Part shown: in pieces, positions 45,737 through 57,505 of the stretch | Layout of the letters: every line of letters starts with the position of its first letter | Numbering within the stretch: the first letter of the stretch is position 1 | Source: Batkoa obscura | Taxonomy: Eukaryota > Entomophthoromycota > Entomophthoromycetes > Entomophthorales > Batkoaceae | DNA: 64,000 nucleotides | Direction of reading: 5' to 3' | Assembly (NCBI GenBank): GCA_030770535.1 | Contig: JASVEC010000011.1 | Location: 62,001-126,000 of the forward strand | Program-made: the position numbers and the translations under genes | Notes under the pieces: generated by a model | The model's input: the letters and a program-made list of their open reading frames with translations, nothing else | Told to the model about the DNA's origin: nothing | The model's database searches: none

Positions 45737-47361
45737 TTATTTTATTCTATTTCAGTATTCGAATGATAAAGAAGTTAAAGATTGTAGTGTCAATTATTCA
45801 TGGAAACCAAAATTAACACTTAAAAGGTAATTTGTTATTAGTAAATAATTATATTATAAATTTTAATACTGTTTTAAATATAAAGTCATTTGGATACTAT
45901 TCGATCAATTGATTTTCATCAAAGTGAACTTACTTTAGCATCTGGTTCTGAAGATGGTACTGTAAAAATTTGGAATTTACAAGCATTAGCAAATTTAACC
46001 AAAAAGTAATATTAATATAAACCAATTTTAATCATAAAATAATAATAATATTTAATAATAATAATATTTAATAATGATAAAATAGAACTGCTAGACAAGA
46101 AATTGAACCTACTTTTGTTTATCGAGGACATACAGGTCCAGTAACTTGTGTTGAAATAGGATCTGAAGATAAAATGATTTATTCAAGTTCATTTGATTGT
46201 AGTATAAAAGCATGGAAATTTCCAAGGGATGGTAGAACTACTCAAGATCCTACAGGTAATTTTTTAAATTTTGATTAAATTAAAAGAATGTAAATTAATA
46301 ATATAATATAAAATATAAATAGAACCTTCCTTATTAACAAACACGTTTATTGGTCATACGGATATTGTATGGAATTTAAAATTAGGACCCAAATCCCAAG
46401 ATAAGTTAATATTAGGTAGTGTATCTGCTGATCAAACTACTAAATTATGGGATGGTGAAAATAAATCAACTAATAATTTATTATCTACAATTTATTTTAA
46501 TAATGATAAAAAAAGTAAGTTATTTATATAATAAGAACTATATTATTGAAAAAGTAATGTTTATATTAATATTAATATTAACTATTTATTAGATAAGATG
46601 ACACCTACAGCTATTGATTTTTGGAAATCGGATCCAAATAAAGTGATTATTAGTTATCGTAATTCTAAAATTCAATTGGTGGATATTGAAACAGGAAAAA
46701 TTATAGTGGATTTTTTATCGGATAGTACATATGGTAAGTAAATTATAAATAGAAAGAGATTGAGAAATTTAATATTTAATATTTAATATTTAATATTATA
46801 ATTTATTAAATATTTTATTATTTTAATTAGACAATACTCCCTTTACTCAAATTAATTGTATATTATCTCATCCAACAATGCCATTGCTTATTTCGGGTCA
46901 TGAAGATAAATTTATTCGATTTTTTGATATTAATTCGGGTAATATTTTTGTATTTCAATATATAATTTGTTGATATCTTATATTGAATTTTAATAGGTAA
47001 ATCAATTCATTCAATGGTAGCCCATTTAGATTCGGTATCTTCATTAGATATTAGTTCTTCCAATTTAACATTAGTTTCTGGTGGTAAGTTGAATATTTAA
47101 TAATAATAATAATAATAATAATAATATATATAAAAATATTAACATAATAATCTCTATTTATTAATATTAATATTTTATTTTTTTTAAGGACATGATGCAT
47201 CTATTAGGTGGTGGGATCTAAGTAATTATTCTTGTATACAAGAATTTTCATCACATCGATCAAAATCTAATCAAGCGGTTTATTCGGTTAAATTTCATAA
47301 ATCTTATCCTTGGTTAGCTACAGCAGGAGCAGATTCTATTGTTAAATTATTTTCAGTTTAA
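44202..47361 (+). CDS. Striatin, STRIPAK scaffold (fungal Far8/PRO11 type)
   Basis: Gene with a dozen or more short-intron exons from MSSRLGQANNSNNNNGLLNN to TAA at 47359-47361. The N-terminus carries the striatin signature GVLHFLQAEWRNFEKQRVEW then ERAELSAKIASLEGERK and NDLLKRIKMLEFALRQER, covering the caveolin-binding motif and coiled coil (human: ILHFLQHEWARFEMERAQWE). A long disordered middle follows, then WD40 repeats: LDTIRSIDFHQSELTLASGS, FVYRGHTGPVTCVEIGSEDK, NTFIGHTDIVWNLKLGPKSQ, INCILSHPTMPLLISGHEDK, MVAHLDSVSSLDISSSNLTL and a final AVYSVKFHKSYPWLATAGAD. Striatin binds PP2A and joins GCK-III kinases, Mob3/phocein and STRIP in STRIPAK, controlling hyphal fusion, sexual development and polarity in fungi. 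I prefer an intron at 45365-45431, which joins EKGEE to IASLSSSAANK. The AAT arrays in its introns are simple repeats. Confidence 0.92.
45695..45737 (+). repeat. AAT microsatellite in a striatin intron
   Basis: About thirteen AAT units within an intron of striatin. A second, shorter AAT array lies in a later striatin intron near 47098-47125. Confidence 0.85.
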
Positions 47362-48552
47362 ATTAAAGTCCAATGTTGTTAATTGCAATAATTTAATAAA
47401 ATAAATTTTTTACTAAGTGTTTTTTTTTAGAATTATTGTTTATTATATTCAACATTGTTTGTTATTATTCTTTGTTGATTAACTTGATATTTTATAATCT
47501 TGTTATATGTTACTCAATTGAATATTCTATTTTATTTATTTTATTATATGTTGTTGTTATAACTCCATGTTTTACACATTTTAATACATTATTTTACTTA
47601 ATATTTTATAATTAATTAAAAATAAAACTAATAATATATTTGATATTCTTAATTTAATAATTTAATAATTTAAAGTGTTAATTTTTTAAAATAAATAGAG
47701 GATGCTATTTTATTTGATTATTATTAACCTCAAATTTGAAATTATTCTATTTTTAAATGAATATAAATTATTAATAGATTTCAATAATACTATTTAATGC
47801 TATTTATTGAATTATGCTATAATCTATTAATGATATAATAAAAAAGTTTAATTAATTAATTAAATTCAATTTTATTTATTTTATTGAAATTACAATTTAT
47901 TTTAATATTGCAACTTTAATTAATTTCAATAAATTAACAATGAACATTAAGTAAACAAAAAAGGGGATTTTAATGAACCTTTTGATTGGATGAAATGTAA
48001 GACATTGGAACCATAATTTGAAAATCAAAATTTATTTGAATGGTAACCAATGAAATTCTGACTCAATGATATTAAGCCAATTGAAATTACTATAAATAGT
48101 AATTTAACTTTTTAAAATACAATGAATTTTGATTTAGCTGCTATAAGTTTATTATGACCTAAATAATTACTCATTTAATGATCAAATTAGATTAAACTCT
48201 GGTTAAATATAAGCATTAAACATTAAAAAAATCAAATAAATAAATAGTTAATATTAAATATTATTGCAAATTAAATCGTAATAGAGTTTTAGAAGTTGTA
48301 ATTTGTTTAAAAAAATACAAAGAAATTATTGAAAGTTTAATTAAATGTTTAATTGGTTGATAAAATATTAACAAAATGATTTGTTCCATATTTAATAAAA
48401 AATATCAAAATAAGGAGTTGATATCAAAAATTGAATTCAATTCTTTAAATTTAATTAATAACTTCTTTGTTATAATCTACAATTTAGATTTATAAAATAA
48501 ATAATAAATAATTGATATTTTTTTCATTTAATTTAACAAAAGAAAAACAAAG
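47362..48552. other. 1.2-kb intergenic region, no gene seen
   Basis: Very AT-rich spacer between striatin and BEM1, both rightward. No coding frame, RNA gene or repeat family was recognised. It should contain the BEM1 promoter. Confidence 0.6.
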
Positions 48553-49112
48553 ATGATAAGTAGTATTGATATTTCGGATTTAAAAGACCTCAATATGAAA
48601 CGACGTTCTATGGTTCATGCCATGGTCCGAGCTAAAGTTGATTATACTAAATCTAGAGAAGGAGAATTAAGTTTTTTAAAAGGACAACATTTTACAGTTA
48701 TACCAGGACATCAAGAAGTAGAATATTATGAGGTAGTGAATCCAGATACTAAAGAAAAAGGATTAGTTAAGGTAAAAATGATGGAATATTATGCAGCAAA
48801 TAATCAAGTATTTTATCAATTAAAACAAAATAATCAATTAATTAATCAAATTAATACTGAAAATGTATTAAACAATACTAACGGTAATAAAGATTTTAAA
48901 CAAAGAATTGGATTTGCTTTAACAACTATAAAAAATCCTCAAATGGGATTTATGGAAATTAATAAAGATGATGCTTTATTAATTATTGATCAATCTGAAG
49001 ATTATTATATTGCTAAACCTATTGGTAAACTAGGTATTCCTGCTAAGATATTAATTAAAGATGTATTATTACAACAAGCTTTTAATAATGAAAATAATAA
49101 TAATGAAAATAA

Positions 49113-49189
<77 letters not shown>

Positions 49190-50029
49190 TGAAATTAATA
49201 TCCTCAACAATTCCCAATAAAATATTAGAAAAAATACAACCATTACCAGCATTACCAGCATTACCAATCTCAAATAATATTAATAATATTAATAATATTA
49301 ATAATAAATTGACACATACTAAAGTAAATTTAAGTATATCATCTATCAATAAAAATATAATTAATCCTAAATTTAATCCTAATCGACGAAGAGGTTCTGT
49401 ACAAACAAAAGCCATGTATTCCAATTCATTAGGAGGTTATTTTTTAACAGAAGATGAAGTATTAGATAAGAGTAGTAGTAAAATTATTAGTGATACTAAT
49501 ATTTATGATATTAAAGTAAAAGAAATGATATCTATTGATGGTATTGATTATATTAAAATTCAAGTTATTTATTTAAAAGATATGGACAAAATAATTATTT
49601 ATAGAAGACAAGAAGAAATTAATAGTTTAAATAATAAGATTTGTTGTTTAAATGAAGTAGATAATAATTTATTACCTAAACTACCTAGTTTGAAGTTTAA
49701 TAGGAAAACGGATCTGGAATTAAAATATCATTTAAGTAATTATGAATTATATTTAATAGATGTAGAAGCTTATCTTTGGGATTTATTATATTTCAATAAT
49801 AGTTTATTGAATTTAAATTTAGAAATCTTTTTAAAAGAAACAGAGATTGATAGAAATATTCATATTTCATTAAAATTTAATTTAAGTTTATTAAAGCCAA
49901 TTCAAATAGGACCAAGCTTTGAAAAGGATTTAATGAATTTATCATTTTCAAAAAACATTCAATTAAATAAAACTACTAGTTTTAATAATAATCATGAGCA
50001 ACAATTACTATTACAACAACAACAACAAA

Positions 50030-50070
<41 letters not shown>

Positions 50071-50334
50071 TCAGTAATAACAAATAAAAGAGGTAGTTTC
50101 AAAATTAAATTACAAATTGATGATAACTTATTTGCTTACTATTTAAAACAAGATCCTATTTCATATCAAGAATTTTTAACTAGTATTACAGATTATTTAG
50201 GTTTTACTAATTTTAATTTACAATATAAACATTTGAAATCCAATCAAATATTACCTTTACAAAATGAACAACAATTTCTTAATGCTATTAATGAATCTAA
50301 TAAAAATTATTTATATGTATTGGCTAAATTTTAA
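48553..50334 (+). CDS. BEM1: BEM1/Scd2-like polarity scaffold (SH3-SH3-PX-PB1)
   Basis: Intronless 593-aa protein starting MISSIDISDLKDLNMKRRSM. SH3-1 is near residues 25-80 (VRAKVDYTKSREGELSFLKG, then YYEVVNPDTKEKGLVKVKMM). SH3-2 is near 115-175 (IGFALTTIKNPQMGFMEINK, then DYYIAKPIGKLGIPAKILI). A PX-like domain is near 315-430 (VKEMISIDGIDYIKIQVIYL, YRRQEEINSL, LPKLPSLKFN). A C-terminal PB1 domain spans ~515-593 (SFKIKLQIDDNLFAYYLKQD, YLGFTNFNLQYKH). This four-domain order is that of Bem1/Scd2, which binds PAK, active Cdc42 and the GEF Cdc24 (through PB1) at polarity sites. A run of over twenty Asn follows SH3-2 and a Gln/Asn run precedes PB1, both encoded by AAT/CAA repeats. Cdc24 would be its expected PB1 partner elsewhere in the genome. 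Confidence 0.88.
49087..49189 (+). repeat. In-frame AAT array encoding poly-Asn in BEM1
   Basis: Nearly pure AAT codons, with an occasional GAA or AAA at the start, coding for a long Asn run between SH3-2 and the PX domain. A second in-frame array (about 50022-50070) encodes Gln/Asn before PB1. Such arrays are length-variable. Confidence 0.95.
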
Positions 50335-50363
50335 TTAAATAAGGAGAAAAAGAAAAGAAGAAG

Positions 50364-50407
50364 AGATGAAGAAGAGATGAAGAAGAGACGAAGAAGAGAC
50401 GAAGAAG
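50364..50407 (+). repeat. 11-bp tandem repeat after the BEM1 stop
   Basis: Four consecutive copies of AGATGAAGAAG or AGACGAAGAAG, 30 bp beyond the BEM1 stop codon and so in its 3' untranslated region. The purine-only strand contrasts with the surrounding AT-rich sequence. Confidence 0.95.
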
Positions 50408-50716
50408 AGTAATTGACGTAACATTTCAAGTCAATTTATATTTCAATACATAGTTAAATAAAATTTATATAAATTTATACTTATTATTTATTATTAATTT
50501 TTTTATTTAAATTTGTACAAATATTCAGGTAAAAATTTATAAATTGCAATTATTTACTATATAATAAAATTATTAAAGCATATAATACAATTTATTATTT
50601 ATTATCTATATTGTATATCCGATAATTAATAATAAATTTATATATATTATTTATTTTATATTAATAGCTAAATCATTATACTTAAAGGTAAGTGACTCTT
50701 TAATCTTATCATCATA

Positions 50717-50828
50717 AGGGGATGTATTTTTTTGTTTAACAATTTTACTAACAATTTTTCCACTCAAATAACACTCAAATAACACTCAAAAGATGGAAAA
50801 AGTAATGAAGCCAAAAAAAACACCCCTA
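50717..50828 (+). mobile_element. MITE-like element, copy B (longest)
   Basis: About 112 bp from AGGGGATGTATTTTTTTG to CCAAAAAAAACACCCCTA, with the best-preserved right end of the four copies. The interior has an extra tandem duplication of ACACTCAAATA that makes it longer. The ends are inverted repeats; flanking TA dinucleotides would fit a TA target site. Confidence 0.85.
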
Positions 50829-51670
50829 TAATATAATTTAAATTGGTTTTCTTCATTTTCCTTTTCATTTAGTGAGTTAATAATATGAAGGAGTATATTA
50901 TAAATCATAATAATAACAATAATTTCATTTGCTTCAAACTTTGGTATTGAAACATTGTGATCATTAATTATCTTTAAAATTTTATATAAACATTACTAAA
51001 AAGTTATTCATATTTATTTTTAAACTTTAATCCATTAATCTTTATAAGATCATTATTTAATTTTATTTGATTCTCAAATAGCTTCTTAATTCTAATTTTC
51101 AACTTAAATTCTACTTTACTTTGATCAAATAAAGTGTATGATTTATTTCCCAGATCAATAGCTTCCTCCAATTTCTTATTTAATTTTACTCTTCCTGATC
51201 TTCTTATCTTCAAATTAACTATTACTATTGAAGATAGTTAACAGAGAAAAGGTGATAGGATACTAAATAGAATGGTGAAAAATATCAAAGAGATCAAATA
51301 TTATTTCTTAAAAAGAAATCAATCCAGAATCTCCCTAATCTATTTATTTAAATACTAAAGTCGAATGCATTTGTTTTACTTATTTATTACTTATTTATTA
51401 CTTATCTTAATAAAACAATTATATATAAATACAAAATAAATGCATTTCTATATAAAATAACTTGAGCCTAATTCTAAAATATTAAATTTTAATTGGACTA
51501 AGTATTCACCAACCAATGAACTGTAACGCATTAGTATTTTGATGACTTAACATAACACTAACATTAATCATAAATTAATTTCAAAAAGACTAAGCCTTAA
51601 AATTAGAAATTAGCTTCATTTAAACTTTAAACTTTAATATTTTTACAAAAAACAACAAAGATAAAGAAAA

Positions 51671-53184
51671 ATGGTAACCTTTAGTCTACTAAATATTAAA
51701 ATATCTTTCATTAACTGTTTTATTACTTTATAGTTTGGAGGTTATAATGATGAAGAAGGAGGTGGTGGGTTTAACGCTTTTGGTTTTAATTTAAATCAAA
51801 TTCAATTTCCATTTGCTCAATATAATACTAATTTTGAAGAAAGTTATCGTGTTTATGCAGTACAAAATTTACCTGGACCATCTAGAACCTCGGTTAATTT
51901 TGGCGGGAAAAGTAAGTTGGATTAAGGTTGTAGTTGTAATATAATATTAATTTATTTATTTTATTAAAAATATAGTTTTTTTACCCCCATCCGCTTTAGT
52001 TAAATTATGTAAGTTTATTAAAATGAAATCGGATTAATGAAATATTATATATTAATATTATTATTTTTACTTTTAATAGCCAATTTAAATATTAGTTACC
52101 CAATGTTATTTGAGTTAAAATTTAATGAAACTTATACCTATGCTGGTGTATTAGAATTTATTGCTGAAGAAGGAAGGGTTTATATACCGCAATGGGTAAT
52201 CTTTATTAAATCTAAAGTTTTTCAATAAGAATTTTAATCAATATAATAATAAATAGATGTTAGAATCCTTACAAGCAACTGAAGGAGATATTATTGATAT
52301 ATGTAGTACTAGTTTACCACTTGGTACTTTTGTTAAAATTCAACCACAATCTCCAGATTTTTTGGATATTACAGATCCTAAAGCAGTGTAAGTTCATTTT
52401 TGTATAACAACAACAAAATAGTATTTTTTAATTAAGAATTATATTAATTTAGGTTAGAAAATGCGTTTAGAAATTTTTCATGTTTAACTAAACAAGAAAT
52501 TATTACAATTAGTTATAATAATAAATTATATGATATTTTAGTGATGGAAATTAAACCAGAAGGCAGAGGGATTTCAATTATTGAAACGGATTTAGAGGTA
52601 AATTCAAGTTTATTATTATTAAAAATAGTAAAGCTTATAATTAATTAATAAATTCTTTAGGTGGATTTTGCAGAACCCCTTGGTTATGTAGAACCTCAAA
52701 GACCTACTTCTTCAATGAGTGTGGTAAGTTTTTGATAATAAGTTATATAAAAGTTGATATTAATTTTAATTTTAATTTTAATTTAGCCAAGTACAACTAA
52801 AATTGAAAATTTAGAAACCGCTGTTGAACAAATAAAATGGTCTGCTTTTTCTGGAACTGGTCAAGCACTTTCTAATCGTAAAAAGAAAAAGTAAGTAATT
52901 GTAATTTGAATATTTTTAATGTATTTAATTCTATTAATAAATTGCTGTTTTTTATTTTAATTTTGATTTATAGCATTAAACAAGAAGAAAGTAAGGAAAT
53001 TAATATCACTTCAAATGAAGATAGTGTAATTCCAATTCCATTAAAATTACCTTCCAATAATTTATTCTTTGGCTATCGTTATATACCTCCTCCTGGGCAA
53101 GAAAGTGATGAAGTAAATAATCAAGAACAAGGAAATAGTGGTGGATTTAAAGGAAATGGTCAAAATTTAAAAAATAAGTCATAA
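51671..53184 (+). CDS. UFD1: UFD1, ubiquitin-fusion degradation adaptor of Cdc48/p97
   Basis: About nine exons; 51671-51673, 51734-51911, 51976-52018, 52080-52195 and 52257-52387 begin the gene. The first coding exon is just the ATG, followed at once by GTAACC; exon 2 then reads [10 protein letters not shown] and [21 protein letters not shown]1 strings are [20 protein letters not shown] then [40 protein letters not shown] then [10 protein letters not shown], and [12 protein letters not shown], nearly matching human UFD1 ([25 protein letters not shown]). The C-terminus has [15 protein letters not shown] and a proline-containing [13 protein letters not shown] near the end. Ufd1 with Npl4 recruits ubiquitinated substrates to Cdc48 for ERAD and related extraction. 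The double-psi barrel binds ubiquitin. Confidence 0.94.
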
Positions 53185-53309
53185 ATTTTTCAACCTTTTT
53201 TTTGTAATAAATAGTATTTTAATTTTAATTTTAATTTTAATAATTATAATAGAATTCTAAATGATAATAATACAATTTATTTTATTCTAAATGTTTTAAT
53301 ATTAATATT

Positions 53310-56300
53310 TTAATTTGAACCTTTAATTAACTAGAATAAAAATGATTAAATAAATATATAATTTTATAAATAGAAAAATTAACTTACTATTTCATTAATT
53401 TTATCAGATAAAACAATCAATTCTTGTTGATCATAATTTGAAATTGTAGTTGATAATTCATTAAATAAAATATTAACACATTTAATAATATTAGATTGAA
53501 ATTGAGGACCATTACCAAATAAAATTTTAGGTTGTGAAGGTAAATGAATTGTTAAAAATTCTTTCATAAAAGTTAATAACTAAGATTAAATAGAATATTA
53601 ATAAAATTAAAATAAATTAACTTAATAATAATCAAACTTACATTTTCAATATTATTACTCTCTTTTTTATTTAATAAATTAATATCTTCTCTTTTTAAAT
53701 ATTCCATAAACATTGTTCTTAAACTACTTGATACTATTAATTCAATTCCAATATTCCATTTTAATTTAGCAAATTTAGTCTAAAATTAATAAATATAAAA
53801 GTATAAAATTAATATAAATAATAATATCGTTAATAATTTACCATCATCCATAACCCAACAAAATGAAGGCACCAATCTTTTTGTTCAAACATTCTACGAA
53901 TTATACTTTTACTTAACTGTATAAATTTTATCTAATTGATTATTATTAATTGATTATTATTAATTGATAAAATAATTTAAAATAGAATATATAATATTAA
54001 TCTATTGATTACTTACTTTACGTTCCTCATTACTAAATTGAAGATCACATCCTCTTAATATTATTTGAAGTATTAATAAATATTCAATTTCTTCATTAAA
54101 ATTAATTATAAATTTTTTTAATATTGTTAATGTCTAAACAATAATAAATTAATAAATCAATATTAATTAAAATAAAATAAAACTTACTTCAATAATAATT
54201 TGATCTAATATTAATAATGGAATATAAGCAATCATATTTAACCATGAATTAATTAATATTAAATCCGTTGAATTCTTATAAAATGAGCAATAATTATTCA
54301 AACATTTTATAGAATTTGCTAATAATTTTTCAATTAAATTTAAACTTAAGTTTTCTTCTGAAAAACAGTAAAATAATTGACTTAAACTTTTATACATCCA
54401 TTTCTATTAAAATAAAATATTAAAAAAATAAATAATAACAATAACACTATAATTAGCTACCGTTAAATAATTGTTAGAATAAATTAAATGACTATTCTTA
54501 TTAAATGCAGCTAAAATTACTTTTTCCATCTAATAAAATTAATAAATAATAATAATAATAAAACTAATTTTAAATAATTTACTTTAGTATCATAGTTTTG
54601 ATGTAAATAAATTTGATTTAAAGGTAAGCAACTAGTTAATACGAATAATTTTATTGGATCCGTTTCAAAATTTTTAATTATTAATAACATTTCTTTGGCT
54701 ACAAATAACTAATATTTTGAATTATTATTGCTATTATTATTGTTTGATAATTATGAATAAAATTTACTCTCAACTCTCGACTTCCTTGTAATATAAATAA
54801 ATGAACTAAATTACCAATTCTTTCATATACTATTTCATTATCTAAATGTAAACATAACTAAATAAAATAGAAGTTTAAATATATGTAAATATAAAATAAA
54901 ATAAAATAAAATAAATAATATTACCAAATGAGTTAATGCTTTAAAATGATCCAATTGTATCAATTCATTTAATTCTGAATAAACGATATTCCAAACTTTT
55001 ATTATTAGTTGATAAGTAAAATAACTTCCATTTATAATGTAATTTAAAAATATTTGTTCCCATCTTCCTACTTTATATTTTTGATAAAATGATATTAATA
55101 TTAATAAAGTTTGACTTAATTGATGTTGAAATGGTTTTATTTCATTTGATTTTATTTCATTATTAATGTTTAAATAATAAATACTTATTATTTCATCTAC
55201 TAATTTTAACAGATTAGATAAAATACATGCTTGATCTTCATTAGTTAATTGAGAAGATAGATAAAGTGAAATATCCTCTTCGTTTGATAATATAAAATGT
55301 TGAATTATAAATGAAATACAATTTAATTTCCCATAATTTAATACAATTCTATCATTATTATTAAAATTAATACTAGATTTTAATTCAAATATTTGTTCAA
55401 TCATTGTTATATTGGAATTACTTTCAAAATAATTTTCAATAAAAAATTGTTGATTAAAACTAGTTTGTACCGTTCGATATGTTTCTTTAATTGAATCATT
55501 TAGATAGCTACAATTCATTGTATAATGTTGATTATAAGGGAAATATCTAATAAATAATAATTAATAATTAATAATTAATAATAATAATTTACTTACCCAT
55601 TAATATAAACTAAAATCACTCTTATTTGATTAAAAATGTCATGTTTATTTTGTAATATTATACCATTTAAAACACATTTTTTAACTATTAAGAATAATGA
55701 ATAAAGTGTTTGAAAATAATAAACAAAAGAATCTTGTATTTTATCATTTTGATTCAATTGTAATAAATTAATTGCTTCTTTATCTTTTAAGAAAAGATAA
55801 AGTTTTGTAATAATCCCATAAATTAACTCTTTCAACTTGAAATATTATAAGTTGATTGTTTTATATAATAAAAAATCATACTTACTTTTAAATTATTAAT
55901 AAAACTTGATTTTAATGAGTTGATTTTAATTAATTTTAATACTTCTTTATATATTTCTTTTTTATATATTAATTCATTACTTTGAATCTCCATAAGAGTA
56001 AATTGATTACATACTAAAATAAATTCATATTAACTAATTAAATAAAAATCGAATTCACTTACTATTTGCTAATGTATCTCCACTTGCATCTTTAATATTA
56101 TCATCAGAATCTAATATCATATTAATTCCACTTAAAAACATAAAAATCTCATTTTCCCAATTATCAAACTGTTCCTTAGAGTCCGATGGAATCTTATCTT
56201 TATATTCATACTTAAAAATAAGTTAATTAATACAAATAATATTATGAAATCTTACCATAAAGTGCAAATCCCTATTTATCTTTTTTAGAAATGTAACGTA

Positions 56301-56646
56301 AATTCCAGCACTATTTGTATAATCCCCAACAATGGTATCTAACCACATTAATATTTTTCCACTAAGTAAAGATTGAACCTGAATTTTATAATTTTAAATC
56401 CATTCCAATCGATGTTTAATACTAAAACTTACTTCTATAAATTTCTTTACGTTAATTTCTTTAGTTTCCATTTCATTAAAAAAAGCGTCTATAATCAATT
56501 CAAACTAAATCAATCATTAGCATTGAAATCAAAAATCCGATTTCTCTTACTTTCAATTGAACTAATTCCAACTCTTTTTTAGCTTCTATTAATTCATCTA
56601 ATTGTTTGATTTCTACACGATAATATTGAATTTCCATTGCTTCCAT
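53310..56646 (-). CDS. Large unrecognised helical protein
   Basis: Many short exons from ATG 56646 (MEAMEIQYYRVEIKQLDELI) to a stop at 53310 if a GTAAGT-donor intron near 53385 is used, or at 53379 if not; roughly 900 aa. Readable segments include LSGKILMWLDTIVGDYTNSA, KELIYGIITKLYLFLKDKEA, VGRWEQIFLNYIINGSYFTY, KVWNIVYSELNELIQLDHFK and PIKLFVLTSCLPLNQIYLHQ. It is rich in Leu/Ile/Asn/Lys, predicted all-helical, with no membrane anchor, zinc site or catalytic motif. The spacing of amphipathic helices suggests HEAT/ARM-like repeats. One stretch (KVWNIVYSELNELIQLDHF) faintly recalls FIRRM/C1orf112 (DAWCFLARYGTAELCAHH), but I do not rely on it. Continuity over at least ten exons with matching phases supports a real gene. 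Confidence 0.7.
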
Positions 56647-56960
56647 TTTGAATTTGAATTTTGTTAAAAAGACAAGACAAAGCTTAATCTTTTCTATTTA
56701 TTTAGTTCCACAAAGATTTCAATTTGCGCAGTTAATTGATGGAAACACGGCTTGAATTAAAGCGTTAATTGGTGCTCTATTTTCTGCATTTTATTGAATT
56801 AGATTTTTTTAAATAAAAATATTAAAGGAAATATTTTAAAATAATAATAATAGAGCATGTTATAAAATTGACTACTTTATATAATCTATTTTATAAAATC
56901 AATTTCAAAAATTGAAGTTATTGAATAAAAAACACCTAGTCAAATTTATAAATTAGATTA

Positions 56961-57058
56961 TGGGGATGTTTTTTTGTGTTTAAGAATTTTACTAATAATT
57001 TTTCCACTCAAAGAGTACTTAAAAGGTGGAAAAAGTGATGAAGTAAAAAAAAACCCTT
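56961..57058 (+). mobile_element. MITE-like element, copy C
   Basis: About 98 bp from TGGGGATGTTTTTTTGTGTT to AAGTAAAAAAAAACCCTTA. Interior TTTTACTAATAATTTTTCC and GGTGGAAAAAGTGATGAAG correspond to the other copies. Flanking TA on both sides (ATTA before, TATA after) fits a TA target duplication. Confidence 0.8.
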
Positions 57059-57407
57059 ATATGTTGTCTGACTTTTACTGTTTTATTTAAAATACTTATT
57101 AAAGGCATATCAATTTTTTGTTATTTGACATATTTATTAAATATTGGACTTTTAGAAAGTGTTATATCATTTATAAAAATTAGATGTGAAATAGAATCAT
57201 ACATTATTTGATAAATAAATAAATAAATAAATAAAGTGTATATAGCTTCCAATTGAATCGATTTTTATTACATTGTTGAAAATAATAAATTAATAATATG
57301 TCTTTTGTACCACTACATAAATTCGTTAGAACTCGGTTTTAATTGATTTAAAACAGCCTACTTTCACATTGAATATTAGCAAATATGAGTGGAATTTTTT
57401 TAATAAA

Positions 57408-57505
57408 TGGGGATGTCTTTTTTTGTTTAAGAATTTTACTAACAATCTTTCCCCTTAAATAGTGCTTAAAAAATGAAAAAAATAATGAAACCAAAAAAAA
57501 TACTT
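57408..57505 (+). mobile_element. MITE-like element, copy D
   Basis: About 98 bp from TGGGGATGTCTTTTTTTG through TTTTACTAACAATCTTTCC to CCAAAAAAAATACTTC. The right terminal repeat is degraded (TACTTC in place of CACCCC), so this is probably the oldest or least mobile copy. Confidence 0.78.

Larger units (their letters stand above)
50335..51670. other. 1.3-kb intergenic region with tandem repeat and MITE
   Basis: Between BEM1 and UFD1, both rightward. It contains an 11-bp tandem repeat just after the BEM1 stop and MITE copy B. A 69-codon minus-strand frame at 51004-51213 lacks an ATG and resembles nothing I know. Confidence 0.6.

Noticed and set aside
49005-49424. Long minus-strand frame with poly-Leu opposite BEM1
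   Set aside because: It is the antisense shadow of the AAT array (ATT read as TTA/TAT codons) inside a well-supported gene.
51004-51213. 69-codon minus-strand Lys-rich open frame between BEM1 and UFD1
   Set aside because: It has no ATG, and upstream sequence gives no convincing spliced first exon. Composition is what AT-rich DNA produces by chance, though a small unknown gene cannot be wholly excluded.
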